A stretch of DNA of 64,000 nt from positions 62,001 to 126,000 of the forward strand of contig WEDG01005132.1 in the NCBI GenBank assembly GCA_017591395.1. Reading direction: 5' to 3'. The notes under the pieces are model-generated. The model was not told the DNA's origin. It saw only the letters and a list, made by a program, of their open reading frames with translations, and made no database searches. The position numbers and the translations under genes are program-made. The stretch comes from Schistocephalus solidus. Its lineage: Eukaryota > Platyhelminthes > Cestoda > Diphyllobothriidea > Diphyllobothriidae. Position 1 is the first letter of the stretch. The number at the start of each line of letters is the position of its first letter. Below are positions 12,201-24,200 of this stretch, in pieces.

Positions 12201-15200
12201 TCCTCAAAGTTCCACTCAGACTTGAGGGGGAAATTCGCTGACTTTGCATGACTGTGACAATATCTATCAGGCCCGAAAGCTTGCACATGACGGTGAATAT
12301 ATCTGCTCTTTCAAAAAACGACACAAATAATTTATATATCTGTCTTTGTCCAATATGTCCCTTTATTTTTTCCCCGGATAGGAGGACTTGCGCACGGATC
12401 CTTGAAATATGGAAATATACCGATATTTCTGATTATCTTCTGTCAGTTCAAGACGGCATACCCGTGATCCCATGTGTTTTCTGGCACATAAACTGCGGTT
12501 TCCATGATGCCATGGTAAACTTCCGAGGAAATAAGTGTGCTGACTTGAAGTAAATCCTTCGGAAAAACCTTTTCAGGCGCCATCCAAAAGTGAAAAGAAT
12601 ATTTGAGTTGAATTACATCAGGCACTGTGGAATACCCGCTCAATATTCAAAAGCTGCCAACAGGCAGTCAGTAATATAATACATAATTATTTATCAACTG
12701 GGGTATCAGAGCATATCCATACCTGTGAACTTCTGCACTGAGTCTGGAACTACCAAAGTACAAAATAATATTTTTCATTAACTTCTGTCAGTTTGAGACA
12801 TTGCGCGTAGTCACGCACTCACTAAGCAAACTAATCACATTATCTAATGTCATGCCAGTTGTTGGCAGACCTAGAAGGAGGTTGCTCACCTTCCAAATGC
12901 TATTTTTAAAGGACTCTTTTCTTTACCCTTTATAGGAGAAAGTCCAGCAGCGATGAGGGTGCTGCCTACACTGAAGTGCTTGCAGACCTGGAAAAGCCAG
13001 AAAACCGTTTCATTTTGCGTCCGCCAAATGAACTCCTCAAGGAGGTTGCCTCTGCCATGACGTCAGTACCACTGATAGCCGGCAACGATGATCATTTGCC
13101 TGTAGAAATATCCCGATACTTTGCTCACCTCGTTTCGAGAGCTCAGTTAGTGATGGCTGCAGCGGTAATCATGGAAGCCAGGACCGAGATCTCCCCTTTG
13201 GAGGAAATATCGGAGCTCATCTACAATGCACTAACAACGCTAAACAACGCAGTCTACCATCTGAAGAAAGCTGGTGCGGGAAAAATTGACGAAAAGACTG
13301 CACGTACAGTTGCCTCGGAGGTGATGAGGGGAAGCATTAATGAAGCTTATCGAGTAAAAATGATAATGGGCTCAAAGCTGGGCGGCCATTTAGTGCACTG
13401 TCTCCAAGTGGCCCATGGTCGTCTACTGGATAAGATTCTTCGTTACGTGCTACTGACTGACACAAAAGACCATCTGGACCATCTGCTAGCGGACTATTTG
13501 GACGCATATAGTCAAAAGCCTATGGAACAGGAGTTAATTCACCGCTGGCTCACATTTGCTGCCCTCGCTTTCCAGCTAGCTCATGAGGTGGGCATTGCTT
13601 CTAGCATCCCCGACCTCATCAAATCCTTCCAGAGTCCGAAATTCTACCGAGAAGCTGGAATCCCCTATGTTGCAAAGCGGATGCGCGCTAAAGTGGACAC
13701 ACCAGTTGGCTCGGATCGTTTACGCAGTGAGTACCAGCCGAAGACGTTCCTTGCTCGAAAGTTTTCAAAGAGACGGACAAAAAAGCATCGAGGTCAAATG
13801 GCTTTGGTGGAGCAGATGGACGTCAAACACCTTAGCCAGATGGAGGAAGAAAAGGAAGGACAGGGGACAGAGCAGCCCCCACCGACGACTCGTTCAAAGT
13901 TGGATTTGGATGAAGAAGATGTCTACCAGCTTGAGTTGCCAAAGACTCAAACGCTCCACAAGCTTAAAGACATACAGGAAATAGAATTTTCTGTTAGCAT
14001 TCCATTAAGCAGATACAAGAAAGGAAAGAAAATCACCGAAGGAGTCACTTTGACGATACGATGAAGGAAGCGTGGGAATCACTGGGCCAGTTGCAGAGTA
14101 AGTGGAGCATTTTTCATGGACTTCTTGTTTATATTCTCCGAGCGGTGCTTTTGCTTCGATTATTATTCTGTTATTGAAAGTAAGCTTGCCACTAATCACA
14201 ATAAGTGCAAACTCTCAGTTAGAAAATATGACAAACTATTGGCAGGACCACGTGGGCACTATCAAGCATGCATTTTTAAACAGTGAGTCTTCAAGATCCA
14301 GAAAGGTGGCAGTTTGAGTGTCGCATCTGACGACGCATCTGATGGCGCAGGGACGGTGACTTAAGCTGCAATTACTTTGAAGTAATAATTGACTTGTCCA
14401 GTATCCACCACACACTCTCTCGTTGTAAGAACCTGTGCCCCATGTCACGAGAGAGTCAAGAAGACCGGAGGCGATATCGGGCGCAGGTTGCTGGCGCAAC
14501 GTCAACCTGCACCTATGCGTGCCGCCACACCCCCCTATGTGCGGCATTTGTGATGGGAGCGCATCCTTAATTACACCTGAAGTGGCCTGACATAGCCCCA
14601 TGTTGTTCCAGCGCATCTACCCCGTGGCCCGTTTAGGAGTCAATAGCTCCAAACATACTTCAATGTGCCTCATCCCTCAAAGGGGAACAGAAGAAGGAGA
14701 AGAAGAGACGTTTTCAACCCAACGTTATTTTTATCGATCCCAGAAATTTCCTCGTTAACATGGTGAAATTGCTGATTTAGTCCACCTCGTAACCCATCTC
14801 GTGTTACTACCGTGTTACCACCGTTCCTGCTACACGAACAGTGGTGAAAATGGTGAAATGGTGAAATGGTGAAATTGCTGATTTAGTCCACCTCGTAACC
14901 CATCTCGTGTTACTACCGTGTTACCACCGTTCCTGCTACACGAACAGTGGGCGAATCCACAAATTCGAAATGCACGGTTCTGTTAGTCTCAAAGGCATTT
15001 ATCTGAGAACTTTCGAACACAGGTTCAAACATGCTGTAGTGACAACGATAAAAGGAAAAAAGGAACTGCAATACCTGCACTGTTTATTCACAACCAGTAG
15101 TTATCCGAGGTCCTTCATAAGTATGCCACAAGGGGCCTCACTTGAAGCGGTTGAATCCACACATCTGGCTCGCGATCTCCTTTGTGAAAATATTTCGGCA

Positions 15201-18200
15201 GTGCCAGTAAGAATCCTAGAAGCTTACGGGATTGGTGTGACTCGTAGACCGGCTTCCGCTATTATTTAGCAAAAATGAGACCGAAATACGCTCTGTCAGC
15301 AACGAAAAATGCAGCAGTGGTCTACAAAATACGATGAGAAAATGGCAGTGTGAGTTACGTTAGTAAGACGAGCAGATGCCTTCACACAAGAGTGCACTAG
15401 CATTAGCTTGTAATTAACAGCGAAAGTAAACTTTATCTACGTGAAACACGGCCAACCTACTTCAACTCTCACAACACCAAAACCACCAGCGTTAGCAGCG
15501 AGACTACCCTTGCCAATCATCACCACCGTCACCCCTTCTAATACTAACGTGGATTCAGCTCCAATCAGTCTCCCTTACAGCCGAAACTTCAAACCAGGCA
15601 TCCACCCGGGCTATCACCTGCAGATCCAGTACACTGCGGCAGCTGAACCAGTGAATGAAGTCCACACGCCCGTAACGTAGGCCTTACCTGCATACACTAT
15701 CCTAGAACATTCAGACACTACGTGAGTCTTTTCGGCTAACATTCCATCGAACTGCCATACAACCCCAGTAACTCATCATGCACAACACCAACAACCAATA
15801 CCACCCCCACAAATACCTCAACAACAAAATAGCACTCCAGTAAAACGCATTTCAGTATAGTGGAGTGAAACTTCGTACACTACGACATGTACACCTCATG
15901 CAAGGGAAAGCATGTCATCTAATGTAGTTAGCTGCATGATGAATAGTAACTAGACCATGCATAGGCACGCGTAGACGGGTTGCTCAGTCTTGTACATCAC
16001 GGCGTTCATGTCCAACCCTGGGTCATCCTGACTTTGTCCTGCCATTGGAACACAATCAATGGGGGAGGGGAGTGTGAGGTAAATGCAATAAAAGTAAATT
16101 AACGCGCAAGCCACCGCTGTTAAGGTCGCCTCGTTGGCCACCGGCGGGCATCGTCGTTCTCGACGCTGAGATATTCTGGTTGAGGTTAGTCAAACATAAG
16201 TGAACTGCTCCCTTCCCTTGTAACTAAAAAACGGACGCTGGTGCGCCCTCGCCGGATAACCATGCATATATAAGGAATGCAACCAAGGAAGAGGTAGATT
16301 GGGATGGCTACTGCTGGCTTATCGACTGTCTCAGGGGGCCATACCCAATTCCCTTACCCACCCTCTCAATTCCCGCATAACTGACTGCTGTCCCGCGCGT
16401 TGCAGTTATAATCCCGCTTGACACGTTTTCACTGAAATATGAACTGGTTGGCTTAGATAAATTTCCTCCCCCCATTTTCTCCTCACCATGCGCGCCCGTA
16501 AATCAGATCAACATTGCATGCTTTATTTACCTATCACGTTTAATCCCTCGAGGTCGATGTTTAATTGGACAGCTTAGTTTGACCTACGAATATAGGGAAT
16601 AAACGTACGCCATTGAATGCGAGGTCAGAAATTCGACGGTCATTGATTTCTGCTTATTTCGTCGCCTTTACGTTTTCCAAAGTTATACCTATATAGGAGC
16701 GCGTTCATCGATCGTGTTAGAGGACTCACTCTTTTTGGTGTGCTTGGAGGTTCGATCTAGAGCCCCGCGGGCAGTCTCAAAGCACAACCAAAAAGAGCTT
16801 ACTTGACTTGACTTGACTTGACCATATTACCGATCGTAAGCAGTGGTAAAAACAGTCTGTAAGTTAGGTAATAGAGTGGCAGATTCAATGACAAAACGAT
16901 CCCGTATTGGAGCCCCAGTTGATCCAAACCTGAGGTTATTAGAACTAACTGCTGGCTCAAATGACTATTTCCGACTCAGCAGCCACCATCCGTCAGGAAT
17001 ATAACACCCAATACCTCGCGACCACCACGGTTTGAATCCACGGTCTGATGGTGGGCAGTTCAATGCCCCAAACCTTGATCCACTCGTTTGTTGTCCTGTT
17101 GGAAGGGCGTTTATCGATGGGGTTACGTAACATGGTTGTACGGTTGTGCATTGGGTATCGATAGAAAATCCCACAGACAGTCCCACAATGACCAGGAATA
17201 TATGCTTAAAGGAGACCTAACGAGCAAGAATAGGTTTGCCTCCGGTAACGTCTCTTCAGGCCAGTAGAGATGGCTGATAAGGGTGTCAATCAAGTTTTGA
17301 ACTAGACACTGTTTTGGATAGGCATTTAATGTTAATACAATATTGTCTCTAGAAAAAAAGATTAACGATTAAAGCAATGCAAATCTATCATACTAGAGAG
17401 TAGGTTTCTAATGAAGAAAGATAAGTTTCGGGTAACAGAACCAGTACTTGATTAGTTTTCTTGTTCTTACCCTTAATCATTCCTAAGAATTTTCTGAGGT
17501 CAATAGATACAACTAGTGAACAATTATTCTCTATCTTAGATATTGATCCCGTTGCTATGAAGGATTGGGTAAGTGCTGAAATTTCATGCCATATCTAAAT
17601 TGTGTATTATGCGGTCTAAAATCGATAATTACAATGTCTTTTTTGCTTTTAGGGAGAGGAGGAATTATTAAAATTCAAGGAAAAGCTTTTTATGCTAGTA
17701 AGTTTCAGACTGAAAGAAAATCCTACGCATAAAAATTAATTAATATTTTTCCTCTGCTTACATTTTAACGAACCAAGTGCTTGGAGCTTTTTAAACTGAA
17801 ATTCATTGATTCACGGTCGGACTTCGATACTAATAGATTGTGTCAAATCTATCGCAAGTACAAAGACCATTGTATAGAGAGTAATAACAACATTTTAATC
17901 AGTCAAGAGCAGGATACAGTACAAACCAAGGACAAACATTATGTAAATACTAATAGCTGCTTGCAATATCGAAATATGATAGCGGATTCTTCCTATGTAT
18001 GCATACTGCTTGTAGTGAAATTGTGCATTTTTATCTTTTAAAAATACATGAACTAATCTTTCTCAAGGGTTTTTACGTGGTCCACAAGAATTTATGCCTT
18101 GAGTGGAGTAGACCGCTTAGATTACTTTTGTTACTTTTGTGATTTCTCTCATAAGAAAACAAAAATGTCGTACTGGGCCGAAATTGCAAGCAAAACTGGC

Positions 18201-21200
18201 AAAAGTCTGAAATAATTATATTCCTCTTTACAGCTTTGGAGGTTCGTAAACGCAATTGCTGCAGTTCCTCGAATGAAAAAACAGTGTGAGCGAATGCGGA
18301 AAGGTCTCACTGCCCTCGGACCTTGGGTTAAAAAGAAATCAATCTCTCCAAAGACAAGGATGATACTATGGAAAGCACTCGCTAGTCTAAAATCTTTCGG
18401 GTATGTATCACGGCAATAAACGCATTACACAAGGACTGCTAATGAGTGTGTCATGCACTTAAACAAATGCACTCAGGACTGGTAAAAAGGGATGTTTAAT
18501 GAAAGCCACCGAATTCAAGAGTATAAACTTTGGAATACTTGCGGCCCCTGCTCATTACGTTGAATTTAGTTGAAGGGGAATGTTGAAAAATTCTAAGTTT
18601 ATTTCCAAGACCTCCTCACCCTAAATTTATGCTTGTAACGTCTAAAAATGCGATTAAACCGCAGTCCGCCATATTAAACGCTTTCTCCGTGCCATTGGTA
18701 AACTGCTTGTGAAAGGCTAATGGCCTCGGTTTGGAACTGACCGCGCATGTACCGGCAATCATGAAGACCTGAAATATACACCTAGCGTAATCGAATCGTT
18801 ATAATATCATCCTTACAGCCAACGAAACCCCTAGAACACATCTTACGAGATGAGGCTGCTAAATAATTCACCACCGGACCAACTGAATTATTAGAAGCTG
18901 CGAAAACACCTATTAAATATGGAATGAGAATGCTTAATGGTGTTGGGGATTCCAATAAAAGCAGGTTATATGAAAAAAGACTTTGTAATTGGAGCTTACC
19001 AAAAGTAAGTACTCTATTATGATAAGTACCATCGTTCGGTCAAATGTTAGTTTTTAGATGAAATTTGAAGGTAATTGTTCCAAAGACTCCAGATCCTAGA
19101 AGTATCTAAAGGAATTAAATAGCTGTGAATATACTGATTTGTTTCAAAGCCGGGTAAGATGAATCTCGTGGTTAGGTCTAAATCTCTCGCTTTGGTCATG
19201 CAGTAGCAGTAGAAAATAAATACGCATATGACTTTATAAAACGTTTCTTTCCCTTAACTGCACTTTTAAGGGGAACTCCCTGAATCTGTGCTTCCTAAAG
19301 ATTATGCATTCCTTAAAAACGGCCCGAGATATAATGGTTATGAAGATCACTTTCAGCCGATTGCGTCTCTTCGCGCTCCCCTCGAATGCTGACGCACACT
19401 TTTTTACAATTTTTCTAATGAATAAAAGTATTTCAATTTGCACTTATGTCCAAATTAGTGTATTTGTTTGTAATGACAAGGATCTCTTTGACATAGTACT
19501 CTGTCAGTTTTATTTTACATGCAATAGTCTTGGTTGTTCCTCTTTCTTGCCTAAGAAATGCACTCCTAGATAGCTGTCTTGCTCCGCTCCCATTTGAGTC
19601 ACTTTTTGGTCAATCCCCCCCTAGAGTATCAGGCAACCTTGAGACAACTTACTACCGCTTGAAAAAAGTTCTGGAGGATTTAAAGGAGGACATTTCTGAC
19701 GATGATGTGGACGCGGCCGTGTGGCAGGCCCTAAGAAGAAAGATATCACGTACAAGTGTGGTAACCAGGGAGGCAGAAGAGAAGGAAGACGAAGAGGACA
19801 TTGATGAAGTTCGTCCCTATTTCTTTAACTTGCTCCTGCCACGTAGTCGACTGAGTACACAAAATCAACTGCAGGATTTCACCCATAACAGATTTGGCGC
19901 CAACAAGAAGGCATTAAGTTTGCTTTGTGCACCTGCTATGAAAGCGGATTTAATGAGACAATCTACAGCATGCTTCATGGTTGTATGCGTGCCGGCTACC
20001 AATTAAGGTTTTGAAATCTAATAAAGAGACGGCCAAGGCCTCACTTGCTTAAACCAACTCATCGGCGTATTGACGTAAACAAACTATGTTATGGTTCGTT
20101 GAAACGGAATTCTGTTTTTAGGTAATAAGAAATGCGCATAAGTCATTACGGCGTTTTTAAATTTTCGCGGAATATTCTCGATTATTGAATGCCCACTGAT
20201 AGCTTCCAAAGAATTTGATCTTAAAGTTCATTGGTAGGAAACGCAGGAATAATCTTGTAAACATTCGTTCGAGATAGCATTAGATTTTTGTGCCTTTAAA
20301 AATCAACTTTACAGATTTTTCGATAGATTTTACTGACCAGCTGTTTTTTCGGATATGAAGAGGTTTGTTTGTCTTAAAATGTTTGAAAAATTGCAAGGCT
20401 ACGTATTGATCGTAACAACAAGTGCATTTGTTCATAAAACAACACCCAAAAAGGAAGATTCGAAAAAATATGCAAATATGAGTCATTTCTCAAGCAACAA
20501 AAAGCTGACGACAATTTTAACACCCAAACAACTACTATTTTTACGCGAAGATTTCAAGTGAGAGTGGTGTCATCAAAAGTTGCTGGAAGGGATGGATATA
20601 ATTAACTATTACTTTAAAAGGGGAATGAATAACGTTATTGAGGCGATGGGAAAAATACACAAAAATATTGTCCATTCAGCAGTAATACTTTGATAACCTT
20701 TCATGATAAAATTGCAGATGAGTAAATTTCTCCGTGGAGCGATCCAGCAAGTTGACTCTGCAGTTAGAGTTTTACAAAAACATGCCAAGAGGTAGAATAT
20801 ATTAGTTCTCCGCGGAGCATTGAAGAAAACCACCGTCTGAAAGAATAGTGTTCTCCCAATTTCCATGTCACGCAAAAGTTCGTAGATCGTAGGCCAGACT
20901 GGGATAGAAACAGGCAAAGTCTAAGTTAAGAGCACCCAGTAGATGTGTTTCCTAGACTAAGCCCATAATTTGTCATCTAGAGAGTTGGACCTGATCAATT
21001 TTGCAGCCTTTAATTTCCACGGGGTAAGTTACGCCAGTTAAGTTGTATTTTCTCGTAGCAAAAACAGGTTTGACTATGGAATACCCTTCTTTAAGTGTGG
21101 TACCCAAAACGCAGCATTCTCTGAATGCAAATCAATAGACTTTTTGTGGAAATCTTTATTATCTTGTTGAAGGATCCGTTCTCTAAAACCTTCAATTTGA

Positions 21201-24200
21201 TGCGAAGGATTTTTCTGTCAAAATAATTTGTACCTAATACCCACTGGATGTTGAAATAGAGTTTAAAGAACGTTCCAAAAATTTGCAGAGTCAACCACTT
21301 GAGTAACTGTCCTCATTTTCAGGAAAGCACTGACCAAGAGACGGATGAAAAGAAAGAAGAAAAAGTCACGGAAGTGGACACCAAAACGGAAAAAAAGAGG
21401 GAAGAAAGACGGGGTAATATTTTTACATTCCTCTCAAAAATGTTTCTTTTTGGGAGTTGAAAGTCAGTCTTGTAGCAACGGTTAACCCAACGCACAATAT
21501 GACGGCATTCAATAGGTGAGCTCGTTCGAACATAGAAGGTTTTTGCGAAGTCGGGAAAGATTTGCCCAGAAATAATGCGGGATGCAGGAAACAAATTTAA
21601 CAGCACTGAAGACAATGGTTCCCCCTATGCATCTGTGGTCATCTTCAGCAGGGAACTAAGTTAAAACATTTTTAATCCGTCTACTGTTTGAACTTTCAAA
21701 ATTCTGCATATTCTGTTGAAGAAACACATATCGATTTTAACTGCTTACCATTTTCACTGGTTTTACTCCCAATATTCAAAAAAGGATTAAATGAAGGGAT
21801 ATCTTTATGCAGGATTCAGAAAAGGTTTCGAGAGATGATTTAAAAAAAGTTACTTATACCAAGCTGTCTGGGAAAAATGACATTGTTAACTACAATTATT
21901 CGGTATTTTAGGCCGCAAAAAGCAGTATAATGAAGGTAAGAATAAAATTTCGTTGGAGATGGACGTAATCGACTTTTAGCGTCTCGCGCCAATGAGAAGT
22001 GACAGCCTGAGAATTGTGAGTTTTTTTCACTTTTCAAAGTGATTTGATGGTGAATAAAGTTTTCAGCTCTTAATTTGTTTTAGGAAGTGCAGTTTGAAAA
22101 GTTGTGTGTTTACTGTATACATGATTAAAAAATATTTGAAGGAAAGACTGAACAAATTGTTCACCTGAGATAATTCAGTATTTGTAAAAAGTAATAAAAT
22201 TGAAAAAAATTGATTTTCAGAACTGAAAGTAAATATGATGTTACATATTAAAGGTAATCCATCCTTTCACTCAAAACACTCAATTTAGTAAAAAATGTTT
22301 ACATACATTTAGACGAAGCTTCCGAGTTTGATAAGGAACATAAGCGAAGGTTAGAACTAAAAGCAGATAGAAATGTTCGTCATTGAACACTTAACGTTTT
22401 ATTACGCCGATTTCTTTTAGGCCGATATGCACATGCAACAGATCCTTTCGGTAACTGAAGTTTAAATTTCGTTCAGCACGCAAGTGTGCTTCAAATCATG
22501 CAAATAGTTTGCTTCACAAGTTTTTTTGCGGTTGGGCCTGCACGAAATCGTATAAAATTAATTAAATTAATATTAGTTTGTTCTTTGACTTCCAGGATAT
22601 AAGCATTCACTCGCACAGTTCACGACTTGCAACGGAAGAGGAAGAGGTGAGAAAAATGTTTTGTTTACATTTTGGAAAATCCTCGGCTATGAGTGGAACT
22701 TTTGCTGCTGAAAATTCAATTTCCTCATGCGGTAATGACAAGCTTTATATTTTTTAACTAACCGTGTTTTCATTTGAAGCAAGCTTTCACTATAAGTATG
22801 GAATAGCAGAGAATCGGCCGTGTTCGAGCACTTCTTGAACGTCAAAATGGATGCAGTTGCGGTGTGAAAAACGGTTCTGCAGGAAAAAATAAGCTGTTAG
22901 ACTAAGTTGTTGCGTGGTTTAATAGTGAAAGCAAGATCGCGTCGTTTGCATTGGTGCTACAAATATTCCAGATGTTGCACTTAATGCTGATCAGTGACAC
23001 TGAAATGACTATCCCCAGTCTACTAGGTAGGGGTAAGTGAATTGCAGGTAGACTCACAACCAAGCCTTCAACTTGACCTCCTAGTCAAAACAAAATTGCC
23101 GACTTTCGTACTAGATTTAGGATATCTTAGAGAATGGTACTCACCTTTTCATTCATAGCTTCTGATGTTTTCATTCTTGCGCAAGAAGCCCACTTTGATT
23201 AGATGAATATTTAGTTAAGTGTCCTTATATTATAAAGAAGTAGGGCAAAACTTTGATAAGCAGAATGGCTTCTTTAATTTCGTTTGCAATTTTCCCTCCT
23301 ACGGTTCATTATACTTTCGAACTTATTTCTTCAAAAATAATGTTGATGAAATCGCACCCGGGATGTAGTGAGTATCAGTGTCGAGGGAGTGTAGGGGTAC
23401 TAGTTAGGGGTATCACCACACAGATAGCATTTGGTCGCTCCATTTTTCTCGTACAGGTGGTGAATGCTCCTATGGCCGCCTCTAACTGGTGCCCAACTCT
23501 CACCTGTGGCTCCTTGAAGTTGGGTTCTTCCCGGCGGCCACACCCAGGGCAACCGTCATGACCAGCAAACTAAACTAGGGGAGGGTCTCCAGTGTTGTGT
23601 GTGCTTCCACATCCGGTAAATCTGACTCCCCAACTCTCCACCTCAATGTCCTCTCAAAAAGTCTAACGGTGGGGGGTGACAGCAACCCCGTAAGTGGCCT
23701 AGGCTAACGCGGATTGCTCTCCCACTAAAACAAAACCGTAACCCATAGTGGAGTTCGGCAGCCGTCTGGGATGTCCGAGCAGCCGTATTTAGGGACAGCA
23801 CTGCTTGCCTCTTCGCGGAGGAAGGGGCTAGAAAAGGTGCCCTTAACAAATGCTGGGTCTCACGTCTTCTGCAGCCGGCCCCGGCTCGCAGATCGCAAAA
23901 AACGCGGTCGTAAAACTCAAACAAACAACAAAACCTTCCGTCTACATCCCCGGCGACATACCCTCCAGGCTGCTCGGGTGAGTCCAATCACACCAGCAGC
24001 CTGGAATGTTCGTTCCCTGTTAGACAATCCTAGAAGCAACCGGCCAGAACGGAGGATGGCGCTAGTCGCTCAGGAACTGGCGCGCTACAAGGTGCACATT
24101 GCTGTTCTCAGCAAGACCGATTCTCTGAGCAAGGTCAGCTGGAGGAGGTGGGTGCCGGCTACATCTTCTTCTGGAGCGGCCGGCCAAAGGCAGAGCGACG

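Noticed and set aside
13993..14012. 20-base GT...AG segment as an intron that would fix the exon 4 frame
   Set aside because: Below any usual intron size; a one-base indel near 14049 explains the break more simply.
17781..18041. 86-codon open frame between exons 6 and 7
   Set aside because: AT-rich, no donor in suitable phase, and exons 6 and 7 already join in phase without it.
21323..21413. Alternative Lys/Arg-rich frame of exon 9
   Set aside because: Open, but it would need a donor phase that exon 8 does not offer; the mixed-charge frame joins both neighbours.
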